From an uncultured Mycoplasmatota bacterium (GTDB taxonomy: Bacteria; Bacillota_I; Bacilli_A; RF39; UBA660): a stretch of DNA of 12,746 nucleotides. A program made the position numbers and the translations under genes. The DNA lies in assembly GCA_900551525.1 (NCBI GenBank), contig URWD01000032.1, positions 1-12,746 on the forward strand, read 5' to 3'. Below are positions 6,345-12,746 of the stretch, piece after piece; position 1 is the stretch's first letter; every line of letters begins with the position of its first letter. The notes beneath the pieces were generated by a model, which had not been told where the DNA came from, ran no database searches, and was given only the letters and a program-made list of their open reading frames with translations.

Positions 6345-7157
6345 ATGAATTTATCAACAATTTGGGAAACGTTTACAAAATTATTAGATATCTGTTTAGT
6401 ATGGATAGCTTTCTATTATATATTAAAAAATGTTAAAAATAATATTAAAATGGTTTTAATTGTTAAAGGTGTAATTATAATATTAGCAGTTAAGCTATTA
6501 AGTGATTGGTTAAACCTTTATACTGTAGGTGTAATTCTAGAATATGCAATACAATGGGGACCACTTGCAATTATAGTTATATTCCAACCAGAAATAAGAA
6601 GCGTACTTGAGTCTTTGGGACGTACACAACTTTTAGGTCGTCATAAAGTTTTAACAGTAGATGAACGAGAAAAAGTAGTGTATGAAATTATGCGTGCTTG
6701 CGAATATTTAAGAAAAAATAGAATTGGGGCTCTTATCGTAATTGAAAGAGAAATATCTTTGGAAGAATATATAAAAAATGCAACAAAAGTGTATGCAGAT
6801 ATTTCTGATTCATTACTTGAAACAATATTCTTCCCAAATTCACCACTTCATGATGGTGGTGTCATAATCCAAGGGGACAGAATAACATGTGCTGGAGCAG
6901 TTTTCAGAACAAGTATGAATCCAAATGTTTCAAAAAGACTAGGAACAAGACATAGAGCTGCATTAGGTATAGCTGAAGAAAGTGATGCAATAGCTTTAGT
7001 AGTAAGTGAAGAAACAGGAAGATTATCAATTGCAGTTGATAGCAACTTACATTATAATCTTGCTCCGGATGAATTTAGAATGATGTTAATCGATGAATTA
7101 AAACCAAAAATGGAAGTCTTCTTCGAAGCAGATGAAAGTGAAGGTGACGACGAATGA
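6345..7157 (+). CDS. cdaA: Diadenylate cyclase CdaA (membrane c-di-AMP synthase)
   Basis: Joins two ATP into c-di-AMP, the messenger controlling potassium, osmolytes and cell-wall stability in Firmicutes. The 270 residues begin with three membrane helices (about 10-28, 34-52 and 60-81), then the DAC domain from about 100 to 255. The substrate motif is P-L-H-D-G-G-V-I-I (167-175), where most family members I recall have D-G-A; here Gly172 replaces Ala. The second motif, G-T-R-H-R-A-A (200-206), and the S-E-E-T-G stretch (221-225) are intact, so activity is expected. A short acidic tail ends the protein. AGGATGGTG at 6331-6339 is the ribosome site. Its TGA stop lies within the overlapping ATGA that starts cdaR, giving tight translational coupling to its regulator. 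This TGA also rules out code 4. Confidence 0.96.
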   Translation: MNLSTIWETFTKLLDICLVWIAFYYILKNVKNNIKMVLIVKGVIIILAVKLLSDWLNLYTVGVILEYAIQWGPLAIIVIFQPEIRSVLESLGRTQLLGRHKVLTVDEREKVVYEIMRACEYLRKNRIGALIVIEREISLEEYIKNATKVYADISDSLLETIFFPNSPLHDGGVIIQGDRITCAGAVFRTSMNPNVSKRLGTRHRAALGIAEESDAIALVVSEETGRLSIAVDSNLHYNLAPDEFRMMLIDELKPKMEVFFEADESEGDDE

Positions 7158-8503
7158 TAACAAGATTTTTTAAAAAATTATATGCCTTTATAGACAAGTA
7201 CATCGTAGTACCTATAAGTAGATTTATATATTATTTATCAAAGAAATTTAAAAAGAATCAAGGGAAGTTAGATAAATTATTAAATAGACCAAACTTTTTA
7301 GTATATTTATCTCTTGTTCTAGCAGTCGGCATGTTTTTACTAATTGATTCAAAAGTTATCAACTTAGTTAAAACAGAAGCTGAAGAAATACCAAATATTC
7401 CTGTAGTAGTTAAATATAATGAAGAAGCTTATGTAATTGAAGGAGTACCTGAAACAGTAGATATAACTTTAACTGGTAGAAAAAGTGATATATATTTAGC
7501 CAAACAACTCGGAGAATACGAAGTAGTATTAGATTTATCAGAATATAAACCAAGTGAAAATCCATATAAAGTATATTTTTCATATTCAAAACCAATTAAA
7601 TCATTAACATACAAACTTGATCCATCATATGTTCAAGTAATGATTAAGAATAAAGAAAGTCAAGTTAAATCTATATCATACGATCTACTTAACATTAATG
7701 CACTAGATAGCAAATTAAGTGTTAAATCTGTAACATTAAGTAAGTCAGAAGTTGTAGTTAAAGGAGGCAGTGATGCTTTAAAAGAAATAGCATCAGTAAA
7801 AGCTCTAATAGATTTAGCAAAACAAAACTTTAGTGAAGCAGGAACATACGATATAGATAATGTTGAACTAGTAGCTTATGACTCAAAAGGAAATAAATTA
7901 ACAAATATTGAAATAGTACCAAGTACAATAAGTGCAACTATAGTACTAGATAGTTATTCACAAAGTGTACCAATTTCTATTGAAACAACTGGTGAACTTA
8001 TCGCCGGAAAAGCGATCGCTGGAATTACCATAAATGGTAGCACAGCATCAACAATCACAATTTATGGTGAACAATCAGAAATTGAAAAGATTACAAGTGT
8101 ACCAGTAACAATCAATGTTGATGGTCTTGGAAAAGATGGTTCAAAGAAATATAATGCCACAATTAATAAACCTAATGGTGTTAGAAAAATGAGCATGGAA
8201 AAGGTTGAAATTGTTGTAACATTTGGTGAAGAAGTACAAAAAACAATTGAAATTGGTGGTAATATAAAACCAAGAAACCTAAGTGAAGGCTTAAATGTTA
8301 ACCTAATTGATAACAAAGATATAACAGTACAAGTAAAAGGTGTAGCATCAGTAATAGATAAACTTGATTTAAATCAAATAGATGCTTATGTTGATTTAAC
8401 TGGTCTTGGTGTAGGTGAACATGAAGTAGAAATCAAGATAGATAACAACAATCCACTTGTAAGCTATGTAGTATCAAGCAAGTTAAAAATTAAAATATCA
8501 TAA
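7154..8503 (+). CDS. cdaR: CdaR, YbbR-domain regulator of CdaA
   Basis: 449 residues. A basic cytoplasmic start is followed by one membrane helix (about 47-65), then an extracytoplasmic region of four YbbR repeats, roughly 79-165, 175-265, 270-360 and 365-449. The repeats show in recurring patterns such as V-P-E-T-V-D-I-T-L-T-G-R (97-108), S-E-V-V-V-K-G, I-T-I-Y-G, and I-T-V-Q-V-K-G with following I-D-K-L or I-E-K-I. In B. subtilis, Listeria and S. aureus, CdaR binds CdaA through the membrane and tunes c-di-AMP output. Gene order and the 4-base overlap with cdaA support the same here. In most Firmicutes glmM follows and interacts with CdaA; here the operon ends with a terminator and glmM is absent from the window. 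Confidence 0.94.
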   Translation: MITRFFKKLYAFIDKYIVVPISRFIYYLSKKFKKNQGKLDKLLNRPNFLVYLSLVLAVGMFLLIDSKVINLVKTEAEEIPNIPVVVKYNEEAYVIEGVPETVDITLTGRKSDIYLAKQLGEYEVVLDLSEYKPSENPYKVYFSYSKPIKSLTYKLDPSYVQVMIKNKESQVKSISYDLLNINALDSKLSVKSVTLSKSEVVVKGGSDALKEIASVKALIDLAKQNFSEAGTYDIDNVELVAYDSKGNKLTNIEIVPSTISATIVLDSYSQSVPISIETTGELIAGKAIAGITINGSTASTITIYGEQSEIEKITSVPVTINVDGLGKDGSKKYNATINKPNGVRKMSMEKVEIVVTFGEEVQKTIEIGGNIKPRNLSEGLNVNLIDNKDITVQVKGVASVIDKLDLNQIDAYVDLTGLGVGEHEVEIKIDNNNPLVSYVVSSKLKIKIS

Positions 8504-8523
8504 AAAAACTACACAAAGTGTAG
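8502..8523 (-). terminator. Terminator for the convergent DUF378 gene
   Basis: CTACAC (8509-8514) and GTGTAG (8518-8523) form a perfect 6-bp stem with a 3-base loop. The A's at 8502-8508 are a U-tract on the minus strand. It overlaps the cdaR stop codon. Confidence 0.75.
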
Positions 8524-8527
8524 CAAG

Positions 8528-8556
8528 AAAGTAGTGTTAAATTCACTACTTTTTTT
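8528..8556 (+). terminator. Terminator of the cdaA-cdaR operon
   Basis: AAAGTAGTG (8528-8536) pairs with CACTACTTT (8544-8552) around a 7-base loop, within and followed by a T run to 8556. The run overlaps the stop codon of the convergent DUF378 gene. Confidence 0.85.
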
Positions 8557-8749
8557 AGTCTTCTCTTACAAAGAATAAACCAATGTTGATAAGTCCACAT
8601 ATACCCACAACCACATAGACAGCTTTTTCTAAAATATTTACATTAGCAAATAACTTAGCAACGATATTTACATCGAAAAGTCCATAAATACCCCATACAA
8701 TTGCCCCTATAATAGTAAATACTAAAGCTATTTTTTGTAGTATCATCAT
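8555..8749 (-). CDS. DUF378 family small membrane protein (YuzA-like)
   Basis: 64 residues with two hydrophobic helices (about 5-25 and 41-61). The family pattern I-x-G-A-I-V-W-G-I-Y-G-L-F-D (13-26), then L-F-A-N, then V-Y-V-V-V-G-I-C-G-L (44-53) is clear and matches DUF378. The function of the family is unknown. The start is either of two adjacent ATGs (8749 or 8746); AAAGGGATG just upstream on the minus strand serves both. It stands alone, against the direction of all genes to its right, and is convergent with cdaR with interlocked terminators. Its promoter must lie in 8765-8852, shared with the divergent lipoprotein gene, but no strong hexamers are seen there. Confidence 0.85.
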   Translation of the reverse strand: MMILQKIALVFTIIGAIVWGIYGLFDVNIVAKLFANVNILEKAVYVVVGICGLINIGLFFVRED

Positions 8750-8852
8750 AATTTCACATCCCTTTGTTTATATTTTTAACCATAAATTAAATAATATACA
8801 TACATATTTTAAAATAGAAAAAATATATTTAATTAGAAAAGGGGATTTGGTA

Positions 8853-9977
8853 ATGAAAAAGTATTTAATACTAATGATAGTTTGCATGCTTACTTTAACT
8901 GGGTGTGGAAGTTACAAACTAGAAGATGCCGTAAATGATTTTACAAAGAGTGTAGAAAGCAGTAAATCATATAAAATAAACGGTACAATGGAAATAAGTA
9001 GTGGGGAAGAAATATTTACCTATAATATTGATACATACTTTTTAAAAGATGATTTTTATAAAGTAGTTTTAGTAAATCAAACTAATAATCATGAACAGGT
9101 AATACTTAAAAATAAGGAAGGATTATATGTTGTAACACCAAGTTTAAACAAGAGTTTTAAATTTGATAGTGTATGGCCAGAAAACTCATCACAATCTTAT
9201 CTTTTACAAAACTTACTAACAGATATTAAAAATGATGGTGAAAAAACATTAGAAAAAACAGAAAATGGCTATATTATAAAATGTAAAGTAAATTATCCTA
9301 ATAATGATGAGCTTACTTATCAAAAAATATATTTTGACAAGAATATGAAAATTGAAAAAGTAGAAGTTTATTCTGCAGATGACATAATAAAGATAAAAGT
9401 AACATTTAAAAGTGTTAATTTAAAAGCAAAATTAAAAGAAGATGACTTTGTTTTAGAAGATTTAATTGATGTTACTAAAGATGAAAATAAAACAACTGAT
9501 AATAAGGATGCTAATAAAGATACAAATAAAAACGAAAATACCGAAAATAAGAATGGTACATGTTCAGGAACAAATTGTAAAGATAATAAAACGTGTGAAG
9601 GAAACACTTGTGATAAGACAACTGGAACTTTAGATAGTATTATTTATCCACTTTATATACCTACGAACACCCATTTAAAAAGTTCTGAAACAATTGATAC
9701 AGCTGCAGGAAGTAGAGTAATTCTAACATTTGCTGGTGATAAAAACTTTGTAATTGTTGAAGAAACAGCATCAAAAGCTAGTAGCTTTGAAGTAATTCCA
9801 GTGTTTGGTGACCCACTAATGCTTGATAAAACCATCGGAGCTTTAAGTTCAAATTCCATCAGTTGGAACAGTGAAAACATAAGTTACTATCTAGTAAGTA
9901 GTGATTTATCATCAAATGAAATGGTTAGTGTAGCAAAATCACTTGGTAATTCCAAAACAGTATTATCCACAAAATAA
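8853..9977 (+). CDS. LolA/GerS-like lipoprotein with cysteine-rich linker and DUF4367-like C terminus
   Basis: 374 residues, starting at the ATG 8853 with AAAGGGGA 7 bases upstream; a TTG six bases earlier is in frame but sits too close to that site. Lipobox L-T-G-C (15-18) gives a lipidated Cys18. Residues about 24-205 look like a LolA/MucB-type concave fold (S-Y-K-I-N-G-T-M-E-I, F-Y-K-V-V-L-V-N, L-Y-V-V-T-P-S-L-N-K-S-F-K, L-L-Q-N-L-L), as in sporulation lipoproteins such as GerS. A Lys/Asp/Asn-rich linker (208-258) contains two C-x4-C pairs at 237/242 and 248/253. The C-terminal domain (about 262-370) has the DUF4367-like outline: Y-x-P pattern, then W-x-S-x-x-x-x-Y-Y-L and a final V-A-K-S-L. 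Monocistronic, with its own terminator. Function unknown; envelope protein, possibly a lipid or polymer binder. Confidence 0.75.
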   Translation: MKKYLILMIVCMLTLTGCGSYKLEDAVNDFTKSVESSKSYKINGTMEISSGEEIFTYNIDTYFLKDDFYKVVLVNQTNNHEQVILKNKEGLYVVTPSLNKSFKFDSVWPENSSQSYLLQNLLTDIKNDGEKTLEKTENGYIIKCKVNYPNNDELTYQKIYFDKNMKIEKVEVYSADDIIKIKVTFKSVNLKAKLKEDDFVLEDLIDVTKDENKTTDNKDANKDTNKNENTENKNGTCSGTNCKDNKTCEGNTCDKTTGTLDSIIYPLYIPTNTHLKSSETIDTAAGSRVILTFAGDKNFVIVEETASKASSFEVIPVFGDPLMLDKTIGALSSNSISWNSENISYYLVSSDLSSNEMVSVAKSLGNSKTVLSTK

Positions 9978-9980
9978 TTA

Positions 9981-10007
9981 AAGCAATGCCATGCGCATTG
10001 TTTTTTT
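9981..10007 (+). terminator. Terminator of the LolA-like lipoprotein gene
   Basis: AAGCAATGC (9981-9989) pairs with GCATTGTTT (9995-10003) with one G-U pair and a 5-base loop; T run to 10007. Confidence 0.85.
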
Positions 10008-10067
10008 GATTAAACCAACAAATTATCAACATTATTAATAATATAACATAAAATTCTCTGGTAAAAC

Positions 10068-10096
10068 TTGCAAAATGTACATGATTTAGGTATAAT
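10068..10096 (+). promoter_or_regulatory. Sigma-A-type promoter of the thioredoxin-like membrane protein gene
   Basis: TTGCAA (10068-10073), 17-base spacer, TATAAT (10091-10096). The coding start is 20 bases downstream of the -10, with GGAGG between. Confidence 0.75.
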
Positions 10097-10116
10097 AATC
10101 ACATGGAGGAATAGTT

Positions 10117-10683
10117 ATGGCAAAAGCAAAGAAGCAAGAAAAATTAAACGACAAAGTAAAAACAAAGAAAATTAAAAAGGTTGATATTGATAAATACACA
10201 AGTGAAGAATCAAAAGAAGTAAAAAAATTTATTATAATCCTTTTAAGTATCATAGTTTTAGTACTTGCAGTTTATGGTATTACAAGACTTATTAACAAAA
10301 ATAAGGATGATAATAGTAATGATACAACTGTAACCGCAGGTTCAATTGACTATGACAAAGTTAGTGTTGGAACATTATTCAATCGTGCAGATAATGAATA
10401 TTACGTTATTGTTTATGATGGCGAAGCACCAAATGCAATTTATTATTCTGCTTTAATGAACAAATATATGGATAAAGAAAAATCTAACAAAGTATATTTC
10501 TGTGATTTATCAAATGAATTAAATAAAAAATATTATGTTGGTGAAGACAAGGATAGCAATCCAAATGCTACAACATCAAGTGAACTTGCTTTTAAAGATT
10601 TAACATTAATAAAGATAAAAAATGGTAAAATTGTCAAATATTTAGAAACACTTGACACAATTAAGACCGAATTAGGAATTTAG
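10117..10683 (+). CDS. Membrane-anchored protein with a thioredoxin-like outline but no CXXC
   Basis: 188 residues. A very Lys-rich cytoplasmic start (1-36), one membrane helix (about 37-58), a polar spacer, then a small outer domain (about 75-188). That domain has the thioredoxin order: Y-Y-V-I-V-Y-D (95-101), a helix Y-Y-S-A-L-M-N-K-Y, the strand K-V-Y-F-C-D-L-S (125-132), and a final strand-turn-strand T-L-I-K-I-K-N-G-K-I-V (163-173). Where active thioredoxins have W-C-x-x-C there is G-E-A-P-N-A, and the cis-Pro position also seems lost (D-L-T). So if the fold is right, it is not a redox enzyme; it may bind a partner protein. The fold call is inference from pattern only. Monocistronic, with a clear promoter and terminator. 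Confidence 0.65.
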   Translation: MAKAKKQEKLNDKVKTKKIKKVDIDKYTSEESKEVKKFIIILLSIIVLVLAVYGITRLINKNKDDNSNDTTVTAGSIDYDKVSVGTLFNRADNEYYVIVYDGEAPNAIYYSALMNKYMDKEKSNKVYFCDLSNELNKKYYVGEDKDSNPNATTSSELAFKDLTLIKIKNGKIVKYLETLDTIKTELGI

Positions 10684-10709
10684 AAAAGTTTTTAACTTTT
10701 CTTTTTTTT
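10683..10709 (+). terminator. Terminator of the thioredoxin-like protein gene
   Basis: GAAAAGTT (10683-10690), loop TTT, AACTTTTC (10694-10701), then 8 T's. The first stem base is the last base of the stop codon. Confidence 0.85.
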
Positions 10710-10716
10710 AATTTAA

Positions 10717-10725
10717 TGCTAAAAT
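10717..10725 (+). promoter_or_regulatory. Extended -10 promoter of the S41 protease gene
   Basis: TGCTAAAAT fits TG-n-TAAAAT. It begins 7 bases after the preceding T run and ends 18 bases before the protease ATG. AGGTG is the ribosome site. Confidence 0.5.
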
Positions 10726-10743
10726 AATTATAGGTGAAATAGA

Positions 10744-11919
10744 ATGAAAAACAGCAAAGGTTTCAATTTAATAAGTGTAATAATTATAATATGTATAACA
10801 TCAGTAGTATCTGCAGTAACAGCAGGTATTATTGTAACTAACAACTATAATTTATCATATAGTGATTTATCAAATGATAAGGAATTAACAGATTTTATCA
10901 AAGCATATTCAAATATAGTTAATAATTACTATGAAGATGTTGATAAAGAAAAAATGCTAGATAGTGCTTTAAATGCTATGCTAAATTATTTAGGAGATAA
11001 TTATACAACATACCTAACTGATGAGCAAAGAAAAGCTTTAGAAGAAAGTCTTCAAGGAACATATCAAGGTATTGGCGTAGAAATTAATAAAGACAGAGTA
11101 ATAACAAAAGTGACTAAAAATGGTCCTGCAGAAGCGGCTGGATTGCAAGCTGGCGATAAATTTATGAGCATTGATGGGACAAAATTAAATGATACAGATG
11201 GCAATGCTGTTGGACTTTTAATTCGCGGAACAGATAAAAAAGCTGTTGATATTGTTGTGGATAGAAATGGTGAAGAACTAACATTTAATGTTAAAATAGG
11301 AACAATCGAAGAACCTGCAATTGTTTATGGAATGCAAGAAAATAATATAGGATATATTCAAATATCTAAGTTTTCTCGTCCTTTAACAAGTCAAATGGAA
11401 AATGCCTTAAAAGAACTTGAAGCAAATGGAATGGAAAAACTTATTATCGATTTAAGAAATAATACAGGTGGATACTTAGACTCAGCTGAAACAACAGCAA
11501 GTTTATTTTTGAAAAAAGGCAAGTTAATATATTCACTTGAAGATAAAAATTCCAAAGAAGATTATTATGACCAAACAGAAACATCAAGGGATTACCCAAT
11601 AGTAGTACTTATAAACAACAATTCTGCATCTTCAGCGGAAATTCTTGCAGCTGCCTTAAAAGATAGTTATGGAGCCGTTTTAGTGGGCCAAACAAGCTAT
11701 GGTAAGGGAAAAGTTCAACAAACTTACGATATGAAAGATGGCAGTATGGCAAAATTCACATCAGCAAGATGGCTTAGACCTACAGGCGATTGCATAGACA
11801 AAAAAGGTATAAAGCCTGATTTTGAAGTGGCACAAACCACACAAACAAACGAAAATGGTGAAGAAATAATAATAGATACACAACTTGTAAAAGCATTAGA
11901 AGTAATTGGAGCAATGTAG
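10744..11919 (+). CDS. S41 family C-terminal processing protease (CtpA/CtpB type)
   Basis: A membrane-anchored serine protease with its active part outside the cell. Of 391 residues, about 7-31 form the membrane segment, about 45-100 the N-terminal helical region, and about 105-185 a PDZ domain (Y-Q-G-I-G-V-E-I, G-P-A-E-A-A-G-L-Q-A-G-D). The S41 core follows: I-G-Y-I-Q-I-S-K-F (202-210), L-I-I-D-L-R-N-N-T-G-G (233-243), catalytic Ser296 in N-S-A-S-S-A-E, Lys321 and Gln325 in Y-G-K-G-K-V-Q. The Ser-Lys spacing of 25 equals that of CtpB and Tsp. A C-terminal R-W-L-R-P-T-G segment is also typical. Odd point: the N terminus reads K-G-F-N-L-I-S before the hydrophobic helix, like a prepilin signal with Ser in place of Glu. 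Own promoter and terminator. CtpB-like enzymes cleave sporulation regulators, others process wall proteins; the substrate here is unknown. Confidence 0.93.
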   Translation: MKNSKGFNLISVIIIICITSVVSAVTAGIIVTNNYNLSYSDLSNDKELTDFIKAYSNIVNNYYEDVDKEKMLDSALNAMLNYLGDNYTTYLTDEQRKALEESLQGTYQGIGVEINKDRVITKVTKNGPAEAAGLQAGDKFMSIDGTKLNDTDGNAVGLLIRGTDKKAVDIVVDRNGEELTFNVKIGTIEEPAIVYGMQENNIGYIQISKFSRPLTSQMENALKELEANGMEKLIIDLRNNTGGYLDSAETTASLFLKKGKLIYSLEDKNSKEDYYDQTETSRDYPIVVLINNNSASSAEILAAALKDSYGAVLVGQTSYGKGKVQQTYDMKDGSMAKFTSARWLRPTGDCIDKKGIKPDFEVAQTTQTNENGEEIIIDTQLVKALEVIGAM

Positions 11920-11932
11920 GTTGCTCTTTTTT
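11909..11932 (+). terminator. Terminator of the S41 protease gene, enclosing its stop codon
   Basis: GAGCAA (11909-11914) pairs with TTGCTC (11921-11926); T run 11927-11932. The TAG stop (11917-11919) lies in the loop, so the last codons form the stem. Confidence 0.85.
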
Positions 11933-11958
11933 GCTTAAAACAACACTACATATATAAT
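11931..11958 (+). promoter_or_regulatory. Promoter of the DUF402 gene
   Basis: TTGCTT (11931-11936), 16-base spacer, TATAAT (11953-11958), directly behind the protease terminator and 39 bases before the ATG. Confidence 0.55.
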
Positions 11959-11997
11959 ATAGAAAGAAAAAAATATAATTGGAAAGAAAGTGAGTAA

Positions 11998-12525
11998 ATG
12001 AAAGTCGGAGATAAATACAATATTCATTGTTATAAACATAATGGAGAAGCATATCAAGCAAGTGATGATACAATAATTTTAGATATACAAGATGATTTCA
12101 TAGTGTGTGGAAATTATATGGTAGATGTTACAGAACCGGAGGGCCATTCATATAAAACCAAAGAGTTGGCAATTATATTCTTTTATAAGCATAATTGGTT
12201 TAATTGCATTGCACAGTTAAAATCTCATGGGTTATTTTATTATTGTAATATAGCATCGCCATATTTAGTTGATGAAAATGTAATTAAATATATTGATTAT
12301 GATTTAGATTTACGAGTGTATCCAGATGGTGGATATAAAATTTTAGATCATAATGAATATAATTATCATAAGAAAAAAATGAAATATCCTGAAGCAATAG
12401 ATAAGATAGTAAATAAAGAAATGGTAAAATTAATACAAATGAAGAAAAATAAAGAAGGCCCATTTGATAAAAATAATATAATAAAATATAAAAATATTTA
12501 TGAAAATATTATAAGAAATAAGTAA
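11998..12525 (+). CDS. DUF402 family nucleoside tri-/diphosphatase (Ntdp-like)
   Basis: 175 residues, the usual length for this family. S. aureus Ntdp and relatives hydrolyse nucleoside tri- and diphosphates with divalent metal. Recognisable blocks: Y-K-H-N-G near the start (12-16), A-I-I-F-F-Y-K-H-N-W-F-N (58-69), Y-Y-C-N-I-A-S-P (81-88), Y-I-D-Y-D-L-D-L-R-V-Y-P-D-G (98-111) and L-D-H-N-E-Y (116-121). The Asp-rich D-Y-D-L-D and D-x-x-E-Y parts are the expected metal and phosphate ligands. The C-terminal 50 residues are Lys-rich helix. It has an own promoter; the ribosome site (AAAGTGAG) is weak. It is the last gene before the rRNA operon promoter. No strong terminator follows, so some read-through into the rRNA region is possible. 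Confidence 0.88.
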   Translation: MKVGDKYNIHCYKHNGEAYQASDDTIILDIQDDFIVCGNYMVDVTEPEGHSYKTKELAIIFFYKHNWFNCIAQLKSHGLFYYCNIASPYLVDENVIKYIDYDLDLRVYPDGGYKILDHNEYNYHKKKMKYPEAIDKIVNKEMVKLIQMKKNKEGPFDKNNIIKYKNIYENIIRNK

Positions 12526-12582
12526 TATTAAAATATTTTTATCATAAAATATATAGAAAAATCCTTGAAAAAACGTCAATTT

Positions 12583-12620
12583 TAAAAAAATTTGCAAAAA
12601 ATTAAAAAAAATTGCATTTT
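12583..12620 (+). promoter_or_regulatory. A-tract region, UP-element-like, of the rRNA promoter
   Basis: Runs of 7, 6 and 8 A's broken by short T-rich steps lie directly upstream of the -35 at 12625. Such tracts bind the RNA polymerase alpha subunit at strong rRNA promoters; here this is inferred from composition and position. Confidence 0.45.
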
Positions 12621-12624
12621 TTTG

Positions 12625-12653
12625 TTGACATTCGTTTCAGGATTTGATATATT
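12625..12653 (+). promoter_or_regulatory. Strong rRNA operon promoter (rrn P)
   Basis: A perfect -35 TTGACA (12625-12630), exactly 17 bases of spacer and TATATT (12648-12653). It is the only perfect -35 found in the window. The transcribed leader that follows is of rRNA type. Confidence 0.85.
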
Positions 12654-12697
12654 ATCTATGCACTCAGCAAAAAGAGCGCAAAAAAAATGATTGAAAA

Positions 12698-12746
12698 TGA
12701 TCTTTGAAAACTAAGTAAAAAAGTCAATTTTGAGTAGCTTTGATTA
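12698..12746 (+). ncRNA. Pre-16S rRNA leader with boxA-like antitermination element (cut by window end)
   Basis: TGATCTTTGAAAACT (12698-12712) is the boxA-like sequence found just ahead of 16S genes in Firmicutes, where NusB/S10 antitermination factors bind. About 35 more leader bases follow to the window end. The mature 16S start (AGAGTTTGAT type) is not reached, so it should lie within roughly the next 100 bases. Confidence 0.8.

Noticed and set aside
8847..8852. TTG start for the LolA-like lipoprotein, two codons upstream
   Set aside because: The ATG at 8853 has the ribosome site at proper distance and gives a normal M-K-K lipoprotein start; the TTG is only about 1-2 bases from that site.
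11780..12073. Minus-strand open frame of 97 codons spanning the S41/DUF402 junction
   Set aside because: It runs through a terminator, a promoter and two sense genes, and its product is low-complexity Leu/Tyr-rich sequence.
12661..12680. Hairpin GCACTC/GAGCGC in the rRNA leader as an attenuator
   Set aside because: The stem has an internal A-C mismatch and is followed by A's, not T's.
1..12746. CRISPR array, insertion sequence or toxin-antitoxin module
   Set aside because: No regularly spaced repeats, no transposase and no paired small genes of toxin-antitoxin type were seen.

Overview
The window comes from a low-GC, Gram-positive-type bacterium (Bacillota/Firmicutes). Evidence is the lipobox lipoproteins, strong AGGAGG-type ribosome sites, the cdaA-cdaR and rnr-smpB pairs, and an rRNA leader of Firmicutes type. 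It is very AT-rich. cdaA ends in TGA, so the standard bacterial code (11) fits and the Mollicutes code 4 does not. An uncultured gut Bacilli/Erysipelotrichia-like or RF39-like lineage is a guess from gene style only.

Region 1 (1-1604) looks like the end of an integrated element. It holds the 3' part of a DHHW/AlgX-like surface-polysaccharide gene (about 17% GC in rows counted by hand), a convergent small XRE repressor, and about 400 bases without genes. It stops exactly at the 3' half of a tRNA-Trp gene, from the anticodon loop through CCA, with no 5' half. That is the usual footprint of an integrase attachment site. A promoter inside the element points out across this junction.

Region 2 (1627-6294) is a chromosomal operon behind an extended -10 promoter. 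It carries a type IV prepilin-like protein, its paralogue without the prepilin motif, rnr (RNase R), smpB (overlapping rnr by 17 bases), a DUF3048 lipoprotein and a small membrane protein, then a terminator. RNase R and SmpB both work in trans-translation and RNA quality control.

Region 3 (6305-8556) is cdaA-cdaR, the membrane c-di-AMP synthase and its YbbR-domain regulator, overlapping by ATGA. It ends in back-to-back terminators shared with a convergent DUF378 membrane protein.

Region 4 (8853-12525) holds single genes, each with its own terminator and mostly its own promoter: a LolA/GerS-like lipoprotein with a cysteine-rich linker, a membrane-anchored protein with a thioredoxin-like outline but no CXXC, an S41 (CtpA/B-type) protease with an odd prepilin-like N terminus, and a DUF402 (Ntdp-type) nucleotide phosphatase.

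Region 5 (12583-12746) is an rRNA operon promoter and pre-16S leader with a boxA-like element. The 16S gene should begin just beyond the window.

The most interesting points are the truncated tRNA-Trp attachment scar, the prepilin/pseudo-prepilin pair in front of rnr, and a protease that seems to share a degenerate prepilin-type N terminus.
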